Source: Robiginitalea aestuariiviva (GTDB taxonomy: Bacteria > Bacteroidota > Bacteroidia > Flavobacteriales > Flavobacteriaceae). From it: DNA of 64,000 nt. The DNA lies in assembly GCF_029537735.1 (NCBI RefSeq), contig NZ_JARPUQ010000002.1:984240-1048239 (forward strand). The letters are read 5' to 3'. Shown piece after piece: positions 17,045 through 24,696 of this stretch. Position 1 is the stretch's first letter. Each line of letters starts with the position of its first letter. The position numbers were made by a program, and so were the translations under genes. The notes below the pieces were generated by a model, which saw nothing but the letters and a program-made list of their open reading frames with translations, was not told where the DNA came from and searched no databases.

Positions 17045-19228
17045 CTACTTTTTCCCCTCCACCAGTTCCAGTTTATCCAAACTAACCTGGGTGGTAAAAA
17101 TACCATAGTTTACCACCGCCCTGTTTTTCTCAATCTGGTCTATACTGCCCACGGATTTGCTGTCGGCCAGGCGTACCCGGTCGCCCACCTTTAATACGGG
17201 CCTGGGTTTGCTGGCTTCTTTTTTGGCTGCAGCCTCCTTTTTACGCGTCTTTTCCTTGCGTATGGCCGCCACTTCCCTGGCCACCTCTTTGGCAACCTGC
17301 TCCGGCGGCGCCGGTGGTGCAGCTTTTGCCTTTTTGGGAGCCTTGGCCTTGCGTTTGCTGTTTTCGGTTTCCACCAGCCGCAGCAGTTCGGCAACCAGGG
17401 GGCGTTTTTTCTTGTCTTTGAAGTACTGGGCAGCCACTTTATCCACCCGGGTGCCCAGGTGGATCATCCGTTGGTTATAGTCGTACAATTCCTGGTAATT
17501 GCTCAGCTTGTCCCGAAGTTTGGCATTGAGGGTCTCCATTTTCTGAGCTTCCTCACGCGCCCGGGTTTCTTCCTCCTGCAGCCGGTTCCCGGTGCGCGCC
17601 ATTTTACTGCGTTCCTTTTGCAGTTTCGCAATGCTCTCATCAAAGCGCACCTTCCCGCGTGTTACCTTCTTTTTTGCCCGGTTAATCAGGCCATAGGGGA
17701 TGCCGTTCTTCTGGGCTACCTCAAAGGTAAAGGAGCTTCCCGGTTGCCCCATTTCCAGCTGGAAGGTGGGTTCCAGGGTGCGGCTGTCAAAAAGCATATT
17801 GGCGTTGGTGGCGTGGGGCAGTTCCCCGGCCAGGGCTTTCAGGTTGGCGTAGTGGGTAGTAATAACGCCAAAGGCCTCCCGCTCGTAAAAAGTCTCCAAA
17901 AATACTTCCGCCAGGGCTCCACCCAGTTCCGGGTCGCTCCCGGTGCCGAATTCGTCGATCAGGAACAAGGTGTCCGCATCGCATTTGCGCAGAAACCGGT
18001 TCATGTTTTTCAGGCGATAGGAATAGGTGCTCAGGTGGTTTTCAATGGACTGGTTATCCCCGATATCCGTGAGGATTTGTCCAAACAGGCACACGGTACT
18101 GCGGGGGTGTACGGGGATCAGCAGCCCGCTTTGCAGCATCAGCTGCAACAGGCCAATAGTCTTTAGGGTAATGCTTTTACCGCCCGCATTCGGCCCCGAA
18201 ATTACAATAATCCGGTTCTCCGGATGGAGTTCAATGGTCTGCGGCCAGGTTTTCTCCCCTTTAGCCTTGTTGTTAAGTAATAGCAGGGGGTGGTAGGCTT
18301 CCCTGAGTAGCAGGCGCTGGTTCGGGTTGCGTTCCGGGAGTACCCCTTGCATGGACTGGGCCAGGGCTGCCTTTGCAGCGGTAAGGTCCATTTCCGTCAT
18401 GATCTCCTGATAGGATTCCAGATAGGGGATATAGGGCCTAAGGTCTGCGCCCAGGGCGCGTAGGATGCGCTGGATTTCTTCCCGTTCCTCCAGTTCCAGC
18501 AGTTGTAGTTCCCGGCTCTGACGGACCGAGGCCTCGGGTTCGATATATACGATGCTCCCGGTTTTGGAGGTGCCCAGAACCTGTCCCTGCACTTTGCGCC
18601 GGTGCATGGCTTTTACGGCCAGTACCCGGCGGTTGTCCACCACGGACTCCCGGATTTCATCCAGGTAGTCGGCCTGTACACAACGCGCCATTGCAGCATT
18701 GAAGGTTTGGTTGATCTGCCCCCTCACGGCGTGCATGCGCCTGCGTATCTGCTGCAGGTTTTCCGAAGCATTGTCCCGGATTTCCCCGAACCGGTCAATC
18801 ACCTGCCCGATGCGCTCGGGGAGGTAGGCCTGGAATTCGGCCCGTGAAACCCATCGATGCAGGGCGGGGTAATAGTCCTCGAATTTCTTAAAAAAACGCT
18901 GGTGCGTCCGGATCTGTTCCGCAAGGGCACCCATATCCCGGAAGGCTTCAACCGGGAGCAGGCTGTTTTCCACCCGCAGGAGTTCCAGGTGGGGCAGGAC
19001 GGGCTCAAACTGACTCCCGGGTATACGGTTGTCGTTGTCGTAGCTGGCACTGTACTCGCTGGTGCGCAACAGGGATTCCTCCAGTTCTTCGGGCTCCCGG
19101 AAAGGGGAAAGGCTCAGGGCCACAGCCCGGCCCGGCCCGGTCTGGCAATAAGCAGACAGGTGCTCGCGGATCTGTGAGAATTCCAGATCCTCAAGGGTTT
19201 TTTTTAATATTTTCTTCAACGTTCCCAT
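17045..19228 (-). CDS. mutS2: MutS2-type ATPase (endonuclease MutS2 family), without Smr domain
   Basis: A 727-residue MutS2 homologue. It has the helical core and clamp (1-310), then the ATPase with Walker A GPNAGGKS at ~345-352, signature region DIGDNQSIENHLSTYS and Walker B LFLIDEFGTGSDP, then a long charged Lys/Ala/Glu-rich linker and a small KOW-like domain (VLKVGDRVRLADSKSVGSI). The Smr nuclease domain that normally ends MutS2 is absent; instead the protein stops after the KOW-like part. MutS2 acts in recombination control or rescue of collided ribosomes in other bacteria. The ATG at 19228 is chosen because a TTG at 19240 would lie inside the promoter box. Confidence 0.9.
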   Translation of the reverse strand: MGTLKKILKKTLEDLEFSQIREHLSAYCQTGPGRAVALSLSPFREPEELEESLLRTSEYSASYDNDNRIPGSQFEPVLPHLELLRVENSLLPVEAFRDMGALAEQIRTHQRFFKKFEDYYPALHRWVSRAEFQAYLPERIGQVIDRFGEIRDNASENLQQIRRRMHAVRGQINQTFNAAMARCVQADYLDEIRESVVDNRRVLAVKAMHRRKVQGQVLGTSKTGSIVYIEPEASVRQSRELQLLELEEREEIQRILRALGADLRPYIPYLESYQEIMTEMDLTAAKAALAQSMQGVLPERNPNQRLLLREAYHPLLLLNNKAKGEKTWPQTIELHPENRIIVISGPNAGGKSITLKTIGLLQLMLQSGLLIPVHPRSTVCLFGQILTDIGDNQSIENHLSTYSYRLKNMNRFLRKCDADTLFLIDEFGTGSDPELGGALAEVFLETFYEREAFGVITTHYANLKALAGELPHATNANMLFDSRTLEPTFQLEMGQPGSSFTFEVAQKNGIPYGLINRAKKKVTRGKVRFDESIAKLQKERSKMARTGNRLQEEETRAREEAQKMETLNAKLRDKLSNYQELYDYNQRMIHLGTRVDKVAAQYFKDKKKRPLVAELLRLVETENSKRKAKAPKKAKAAPPAPPEQVAKEVAREVAAIRKEKTRKKEAAAKKEASKPRPVLKVGDRVRLADSKSVGSIDQIEKNRAVVNYGIFTTQVSLDKLELVEGKK

Positions 19229-19237
19229 GGGCGAGGG

Positions 19238-19245
19238 CAAAGGTA
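19238..19245 (-). promoter_or_regulatory. -7 promoter box of mutS2
   Basis: TACCTTTG on the minus strand, an exact match to TAnnTTTG, ends 10 nt before the ATG at 19228. It excludes the in-frame TTG at 19240 as start. Confidence 0.45.
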
Positions 19246-19358
19246 CGAAAGGCTCCGTTATTCGGGAAGTTACAGGCTTATGGCTTTTTCAGGAGGGGGG
19301 AATTTCGTACTTTTAGGAAAGAGAACAAGGTGGGGTACGCCCCAATAAATAATGCGCT

Positions 19359-19883
19359 ATGGACATCCAGAAAAAATACGACACCGCCACCTGGGAACGT
19401 ATAGGCCGGTTGCCCTATATGGTAGCCATTGGGATGGAAGGGGCTGGCCGGAGCGGCCTGTCTGGTTCCGCCCAGGAACGCCATGCTACCGTGCTTAGTA
19501 TCCTCTCGGCCCGGGAAGCCTTTTCGGGCAACCCCCTGATTGAAGCGCTTCTCCCGGAAGGGGAGGACCCCCAATGTGAACTGGAGGTGATGCGTCGTCA
19601 CGATGCCGTGCTGGATTTCCTGGACCAGTCCGGGATACAGAGCTCGCAGGCCCTTTGGGACCAGATCGAGTCCTGTGCTACTGGAGTGTTGCAGGACCTT
19701 TCCGGGCACGAGGCAGGGGATACGGCCGAGGAATTTGCGCGCTGGCTGCTGCGCATTGCCAGCGATGTTTCGGTTGCAGCCAAGGAAGGCGACTTCCTGG
19801 GGCTGGGTGGCGCCCGCATCAGTGCTGAGGAAAAAAGCGGGTACGACCGGCTGGAACGTGTTTTGCAGCCCTATCTTCCATAA
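19359..19883 (+). CDS. Conserved-looking hypothetical protein, 174 aa
   Basis: I do not recognise this family. The protein is soluble and largely helical, acidic, with a glycine-rich stretch near the N-terminus (MVAIGMEGAGRSGLSGSAQE) and repeated Asp/Glu/Gln helices. There is no signal peptide or membrane segment. It is 9 bp upstream of ung on the same strand, so the two are probably co-transcribed, and it is divergent from mutS2. Codon use is like the neighbours, supporting a real gene. A link to DNA maintenance is suggested only by position. Confidence 0.75.
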   Translation: MDIQKKYDTATWERIGRLPYMVAIGMEGAGRSGLSGSAQERHATVLSILSAREAFSGNPLIEALLPEGEDPQCELEVMRRHDAVLDFLDQSGIQSSQALWDQIESCATGVLQDLSGHEAGDTAEEFARWLLRIASDVSVAAKEGDFLGLGGARISAEEKSGYDRLERVLQPYLP

Positions 19884-19892
19884 TCTCTCCGG

Positions 19893-20558
19893 ATGAAGGT
19901 ACAGATGGCCCCAGCCTGGCAGGAATTGCTGCAACCCGAATTCGATAAGCCTTACTTCCATGACCTGACAACCTTTGTGCGGGAAGAGTACAGGAACCAT
20001 ACCTGTTTCCCGCCCGGTCCGGAAATCTTTGCGGCTTTTTCGCATTGTACCCCGAAGGCCCTGAAAGCAGTCATAATAGGTCAGGACCCGTATCACGGAC
20101 CCGGGCAGGCCCATGGTTTATGCTTTTCGGTGAGGGACGGAAATGCCCATCCGCCCTCGCTCATCAATATTTTTAAGGAAATTCAAGCCAACACAGGGGC
20201 AGGGTACCCGGAAAGCGGGGATCTTTCCCGTTGGGCCAAACAGGGGGTGTTGTTGTTAAATGCAACCCTTACGGTGAGGGCGCACCAGGCGGGCAGCCAC
20301 CAGAAAAAGGGATGGGAAACTTTTACCGATGCGGTCATACAACGGGTGTCGGCCTCCCAAGAGGGACTGGTATTCCTGCTCTGGGGGGGATACGCCAAAC
20401 GGAAAAGTGTGTTGATCGACCGGGAGAAACACCGGGTATTGACTTCGGGACACCCATCACCCTTAAGTGCGAACCGCGGCCTGTGGTTCGGGAACGGGCA
20501 TTTTACCCAGGCCAATGCCTTTTTGGAACGCCAGGGTAAAACACCTATTATCTGGTAG
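19893..20558 (+). CDS. ung: Uracil-DNA glycosylase
   Basis: A 221-residue family 1 uracil-DNA glycosylase of full length. Motif 1 GQDPYHGPGQAHGLCFSV carries the catalytic Asp and the uracil-stacking Phe, LLLNATLTV is the next signature, and HPSPLS with its essential His is near the C-terminus. It removes uracil from DNA formed by cytosine deamination or dUTP misincorporation. It follows an unknown 174-aa gene by 9 bp, and ends 2 bp from the convergent solute-binding-like gene, with no clear terminator between. Confidence 0.97.
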   Translation: MKVQMAPAWQELLQPEFDKPYFHDLTTFVREEYRNHTCFPPGPEIFAAFSHCTPKALKAVIIGQDPYHGPGQAHGLCFSVRDGNAHPPSLINIFKEIQANTGAGYPESGDLSRWAKQGVLLLNATLTVRAHQAGSHQKKGWETFTDAVIQRVSASQEGLVFLLWGGYAKRKSVLIDREKHRVLTSGHPSPLSANRGLWFGNGHFTQANAFLERQGKTPIIW

Positions 20559-20560
20559 GT

Positions 20561-21406
20561 TTACGCCAGGATCTGGCTGGGCGAAATATCTTTATTTAAA
20601 AGGTTTAACTTGGACAACGTAGTAATTGCATTGTCAAGCACTTCCGAATCTATTTGATGCTGGCTCCATCGGGTGAGTTCCAGCCAGGTTTGCACGTCCT
20701 CAAGGCGCAGGCCATAGCGGTTAGACAGGGTGCGGTCTATGCTGGGAATTTGCCTGAATTCAGAAGTATAGGTATTGATAATCCTGCAGATCGCCTGGGC
20801 CAGGGAGCGCTGTGCCTGCAGGAATTCACTCCGCCCGGCCAGTACAAAACAGGGCCAGGGGGTAGGGCATTCGCCAATACGCCGGAACACTCCCCGGTCT
20901 ACTACCGGTTGTGTCGTAAAGCGTTCCCAGAGGAAGTAATCCGCTCGTCCGGCAGTTAATGCTTCAATAGCCCCGTTCAGGGTGTGAACCACTTCAAACT
21001 TTAATGCCTCCAGGGGCCAGCCCATCTCTTTGGCATGTACATAGGCCATAAGCTGGCTGCCGCTGCCCGGCCGGCTGATGGCTGCCACCTTTCCCGAAAC
21101 ATCGGAACTTGTCTTATAGGGGCTTTTTGCGGCCACATGAATACCCCAGAGCAGGGGAGAGCCCACATATTCCTGCAGGATGCGGGCCTCCAGACCGTCT
21201 GCTACCGCTTTCAGCAGGCCGTCGGTCAGGATCAGGGCCAGGTCCGCTTCGTCCGCTTTCAGCATCTGGGCCATACGCCCGCTCCCTTCCGGGATATCCT
21301 CCCATACCAGGTCGATACCCTGCTCGGCGAAGGCGCCTTCTTCCAGGGCCATCATCCAGGGGAGGTTAAAATGTTCTGGGACTCCAATAACGCGAACGTG
21401 TTGCAT
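20561..21406 (-). CDS. Periplasmic-binding-protein-like protein without signal peptide (SsuA/THI5-like fold)
   Basis: A 281-residue protein resembling the type 2 substrate-binding proteins of ABC importers (NMT1/SsuA-like): VIGVPEHFNLPWMMALEEGAF at the start (split here by reading), GRMAQMLKADEADLALI, and GKVAAISRPGSGSQLMAY are typical. Unlike exported relatives it begins directly with the first beta strand and has no signal peptide or lipobox, and no ABC permease or ATPase is nearby. It is thus probably cytosolic, as a binding protein or enzyme. The cysteine cluster of yeast Thi5 is absent. It is 3 bp downstream of a nucleoside phosphorylase and likely in its operon. Confidence 0.75.
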   Translation of the reverse strand: MQHVRVIGVPEHFNLPWMMALEEGAFAEQGIDLVWEDIPEGSGRMAQMLKADEADLALILTDGLLKAVADGLEARILQEYVGSPLLWGIHVAAKSPYKTSSDVSGKVAAISRPGSGSQLMAYVHAKEMGWPLEALKFEVVHTLNGAIEALTAGRADYFLWERFTTQPVVDRGVFRRIGECPTPWPCFVLAGRSEFLQAQRSLAQAICRIINTYTSEFRQIPSIDRTLSNRYGLRLEDVQTWLELTRWSQHQIDSEVLDNAITTLSKLNLLNKDISPSQILA

Positions 21407-21409
21407 GGT

Positions 21410-22288
21410 TTAAGAGGTAGATTGAGTCAGGCATTCCAGGCAATGATCGATAAGTCTTTCCACAGCTTTCCGTGGTTGGGAGGAAAAGGTATGTGCTGCC
21501 CGGTTGGCCAGGATGCAATTCATGGAGGCAGCCCTGTGCCCCATAAGGCCGGCCAGGCCAAAGATCCCTGCAGTTTCCATTTCCATATTGGTGATACGCA
21601 TGCCCTGGTGGCTGAAGGCCTGTATCCGGTCCATCATTCCGGAATCTGAAGGCCGCAGCCGCAAACGCCGGCCCTGGGGCGCATAAAAGCCTCCATTTGT
21701 GGCTGTGAAACCCATGGAGATTTGAGGCCCGTCAAAAACACCGAGCAATTGTGGGCTGGCAGATACCACATATGGCGTTGCCTTGTCCGAAGACCACTGG
21801 GTCTGGGCCACAAAAGAAGCTTCGAATTCTTTATTCCGAACACGGTCCGACTCGTAAAAGTGCAGCAAGCCGTCAAAACCAATGGCCATCCGGCTGAGTA
21901 CCATGGCGTCTACCGGGATATCTTCCTGCAAAGCACCGGAGGTGCCTACCCGGATCAGGTCCAGTCGTACGGGATGGGCCCTGGGCGCCCGGGTTTCGAA
22001 GTCGATGTTGGCAAGTGCATCCAACTCGTTTAGGACAATATCGATATTATCCGTCCCGATCCCCGTAGAGATTACGCTCAGGCGCCTGTTACCCAGCCAC
22101 CCCGTATGGGTGATAAATTCCCTTTTGGATTTACGAACTTCAACGCGGTCCAGTCGCTCGGACACCATGGGGACGCGCTCAGGGTCCCCAACCAGGATCA
22201 CCGTGGTGGCCAGGTCTTCGGGGTGCAGGTGCAGGTGGTAGATGGATTGGTCCGCATTCAGGATCAATTCGGACGGCTCTAAGGACAT
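21410..22288 (-). CDS. Nucleoside phosphorylase (uridine phosphorylase-like)
   Basis: A 292-residue PNP/UDP-family phosphorylase. Signs: VILVGDPERVPMVSERLD (phosphate-binding start), STGIGTDNIDIVLNELDAL, IRVGTSGALQEDI, and the nucleoside site NMEMETAGIFGLAGLMGHRA with the Met-Glu pair that contacts ribose. It cleaves a nucleoside with phosphate to base and ribose-1-phosphate in salvage; the base preference cannot be fixed. It sits 1 bp after the DUF1835 gene and 3 bp before the cytosolic binding-protein-like gene, so a shared job around a nucleoside or base is plausible. Confidence 0.92.
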   Translation of the reverse strand: MSLEPSELILNADQSIYHLHLHPEDLATTVILVGDPERVPMVSERLDRVEVRKSKREFITHTGWLGNRRLSVISTGIGTDNIDIVLNELDALANIDFETRAPRAHPVRLDLIRVGTSGALQEDIPVDAMVLSRMAIGFDGLLHFYESDRVRNKEFEASFVAQTQWSSDKATPYVVSASPQLLGVFDGPQISMGFTATNGGFYAPQGRRLRLRPSDSGMMDRIQAFSHQGMRITNMEMETAGIFGLAGLMGHRAASMNCILANRAAHTFSSQPRKAVERLIDHCLECLTQSTS

Positions 22289-22289
22289 A

Positions 22290-23222
22290 TTACAGCTTAA
22301 GGATCCTTCCGGCTTCGGTATTGTAGAGAAAGTTGTATTTGAGTGCGCCGCCCAAATAGGCTTCGTTGTTGCGCAATTCAGAGTAATAGCTAGTCTGGTT
22401 CCCTAGTATTTCTTTGCCCTTTGCGCTCAGGCGGGCGGGGCTAAACCCTGTAAACAGGGGTTTGAGTGTTTGCAGGATGCGCTGGTACTGGGAGTCTCCG
22501 AAGCCATACCAGCCCTGATCTTCCAAAAGCAGGCCCATCAGGGCTTTTTTGGATTTGGGTTTTTGGTTGGCCACAAGGTCCAGGATATGGTTTTCCACTT
22601 CGTTCAGGCCATTTTTAATGGTGGGGAAGCGTTTAAGGTGGGCCTTGATGGTCGGTTCCAGGTATGGGAAATGATAGTTTTCGAAGTCGCTCAGGTTTTC
22701 CAGGCGGATGGGGTTGTCGCTGCAGTACAGCTGCCACACATAATCTGCATATTCAATATCGTCCTGGTTAAGCGCCACGCGGTTCTTGTAGAGTTCCTGA
22801 AGTTGTTCCTCGCTGAGATCGGCCAGGGCATGTAGCTTATTGCTGCCCGCCATATGGCCGCTGCAGGCCAGGGTGATGCGGGCATGGCGACGGTGGGTTT
22901 TAAGCCAGCTGATCACCGCCAGCATATTAATCTGGCAAAACAGGTCGTATTCAAACCACAGTATAATCTCGTCCTGTTGCTTGTGGTTGCAGAGGGAGCG
23001 GTACTCCTTCAGGGTTTTTTCGATAAACCAGGATTTACTGACGTTGTAGTTCTTGTGGAGGAATTCGAAGCGGGTCTTCCAGAAACTCTCGCTGCCGACA
23101 TTAGTTTCGGTCTTCCCTTCGCAGAGCATTTCACGCCAGGTAATGATGTCCCCCTTAAACTTCAGTTTCAAAAGCCGTTGGGTGAACGCGTCCCCGTTCG
23201 TGATGTGTAGCTGCGAACTCAT
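22290..23222 (-). CDS. DUF1835 domain-containing protein
   Basis: A 310-residue soluble protein. The N-terminal pattern HITNGDAFTQRL followed by GDIITWREMLCEGKT is the DUF1835 signature; a C-terminal helical part (EVENHILDLVANQKPKSKKA) resembles the associated DUF3658-like region. Function is unknown. The ATG at 23222 is chosen, since upstream codons from 23279 form an unlikely basic extension. The gene is in a minus-strand run and is followed after 1 bp by the nucleoside phosphorylase gene. Confidence 0.82.
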   Translation of the reverse strand: MSSQLHITNGDAFTQRLLKLKFKGDIITWREMLCEGKTETNVGSESFWKTRFEFLHKNYNVSKSWFIEKTLKEYRSLCNHKQQDEIILWFEYDLFCQINMLAVISWLKTHRRHARITLACSGHMAGSNKLHALADLSEEQLQELYKNRVALNQDDIEYADYVWQLYCSDNPIRLENLSDFENYHFPYLEPTIKAHLKRFPTIKNGLNEVENHILDLVANQKPKSKKALMGLLLEDQGWYGFGDSQYQRILQTLKPLFTGFSPARLSAKGKEILGNQTSYYSELRNNEAYLGGALKYNFLYNTEAGRILKL

Positions 23223-23315
23223 GGGTGTCAGTTGTTTGGTTTTCGACTTATAAAGGTAACATTTCGTCGAAAATATCAAAAACTATTTAACAGAAACCCC
23301 GGTTCTGGAAGGGAG

Positions 23316-23651
23316 TTACCCGCCTACCCGTTTTATTTTAAAGCCCATGCCTTTAAGGACTTCCATAATGCGATCCCGGTAATCGCCCTGTATAATGATG
23401 CGTTCGTCCTTGTAGCCGCCGCCTACGTGCAGCTCCTGTTTCAGGATGCGGGTCAGGGTTTTGAAATCGGAATCTGCCCCGGTATATCCTTCAAGGATGG
23501 TAACCGGCTTTCCCTTCCGTTTTTCAAAGACGCAGCGAATGGGGGCCTCCTGCAGCCAGAGCCCCTCGGGCTTTGCATCGTCTGCTGTTTCGTGTTCTTC
23601 CTCCGGCACATGGTCCGGGAACAGATTTTTGAGCTGATCTGATAGGTCCAT
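23316..23651 (-). CDS. SUI1/eIF1-family translation factor (YciH-like)
   Basis: A 111-residue protein with a short acidic N-terminal extension and a SUI1 domain: IRCVFEKRKGKPVTILEGY, LKQELHVGGGYKDERIIIQG and KGMGFKIKRVGG. YciH-like proteins resemble eukaryotic eIF1 and bind the 30S subunit, affecting start-codon fidelity; the function in this phylum is not established. The gene begins 1 bp after the stop of the 2OG oxygenase gene, so they are probably co-transcribed. Confidence 0.92.
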   Translation of the reverse strand: MDLSDQLKNLFPDHVPEEEHETADDAKPEGLWLQEAPIRCVFEKRKGKPVTILEGYTGADSDFKTLTRILKQELHVGGGYKDERIIIQGDYRDRIMEVLKGMGFKIKRVGG

Positions 23652-23652
23652 G

Positions 23653-24603
23653 TTATCCTTTAATCAACCCCAATTCAATCAGGCGTTCGTGCAGGAATTC
23701 CCCGGCGGTAATATCTTCATATAACCTGGGGTGTTCGGCGTCCACGCAGTGCTCCAGGCAATCCAGGGGCATGTCGCTTACCGGGTGCATAAAGAAAGGG
23801 ATGGAATACCGGGAAGTACCCCAAAGTTCCCGGGGTGGGTTTACCACCTGGTGGATGGTGGATTTCAGGCGGTTGTTGGAAAGGCGTGAGAGCATATCTC
23901 CCACATTGATCATGAGCTGGTCCGGCTCTGCAATGGCATCGATCCACTCCCCTTCGTGGTTCTGTACCTGCAGCCCTTTCCCGTGGGCCCCCATGAGCAG
24001 GGTAATCAGGTTGATATCCCCGTGGGCTGCCGCCCGCACGGCATCCTTCGGCTCTTCGGTAATGGGCGGGTAGTGGATGGGGCGCAGGATGGAATTCCCA
24101 TTGAGGATGTACGGGTCAAAATACTCCTCGGGCAGCTCCAGGCGCAGGGCCAGGCCGCGCAACACATATTTGGCCGTTTTCTCCAGCATCTTGTAGGCTT
24201 CCTTCCCGGCGCGGTTGAATGCAGGCAGCTCTTCCACAAAAACATTATCGGGGTATTCAGCTTCCAGGGCGGGGTTGTTTTCCACGTACTGCCCGAAATG
24301 CCAGAACTCTTTCAGGTCGCCTGCAGAACGCCCTTTGGCGTGCTCTTTTCCAAAGGAGGTGTACCCCCGCTGGCCCCCAATTCCTTCGATTTCATATTTG
24401 GCCTTTACGTCTTCTGGGAGGTCAAAAAAGGCCTTGACCTGGGCGTAAAGCCGGTCTACCAGTTCGTCCGACAGGAAATGCCCCCGCAGGGCCACAAAGC
24501 CGATTTGCTCAAAGGCGTTGCCGATTTCTTCTACAAACTGCTGCTTGCGCTTGGGGTCGCCGGAGGTGAAGTCCCTCAAATCGACGCTGGGTATATGGTT
24601 CAT
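23653..24603 (-). CDS. Isopenicillin N synthase-family 2OG-Fe(II) oxygenase
   Basis: A 316-residue non-heme iron oxygenase. The N-terminal DIOX_N part (IPSVDLRDFTSGDP, GFVALRGHF) is followed by the double-stranded beta-helix with the iron ligands: AAHGDINLITLL (His-x-Asp) and the distal His in KSTIHQVVNPP, and an arginine that would hold 2-oxoglutarate in SRYSIPFF. The substrate is unknown; the family covers antibiotic, hormone and pigment synthesis. I chose ATG 24603 because the family start motif follows at once; the longer frame to 24681 would cover the promoter. Confidence 0.88.
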   Translation of the reverse strand: MNHIPSVDLRDFTSGDPKRKQQFVEEIGNAFEQIGFVALRGHFLSDELVDRLYAQVKAFFDLPEDVKAKYEIEGIGGQRGYTSFGKEHAKGRSAGDLKEFWHFGQYVENNPALEAEYPDNVFVEELPAFNRAGKEAYKMLEKTAKYVLRGLALRLELPEEYFDPYILNGNSILRPIHYPPITEEPKDAVRAAAHGDINLITLLMGAHGKGLQVQNHEGEWIDAIAEPDQLMINVGDMLSRLSNNRLKSTIHQVVNPPRELWGTSRYSIPFFMHPVSDMPLDCLEHCVDAEHPRLYEDITAGEFLHERLIELGLIKG

Positions 24604-24623
24604 GTGAAAGGATGTTAGCGGCC

Positions 24624-24671
24624 CAAAGTTAAAAAAAATGGGGCCACCTTCCGGCCGAATATGTAGATTTG
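24624..24671. promoter_or_regulatory. Divergent -7 boxes for the oxygenase and the E1 dehydrogenase genes
   Basis: TAACTTTG on the minus strand (24624-24631) and TAGATTTG on the plus strand (24664-24671) both match TAnnTTTG and point outward to genes starting at 24603 and 24697. No clear -33 elements are visible. Confidence 0.4.
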
Positions 24672-24696
24672 TGTACCGCAATTCAACGCCCTGACC

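Noticed and set aside
17459-18166. Antisense frame opposite mutS2
   Set aside because: Shadow frame; mutS2 has intact Walker motifs on the other strand.
20561-21406. Thi5-type thiamine precursor synthase
   Set aside because: The cysteine-rich motif of yeast Thi5 is absent, so only the fold class is kept.
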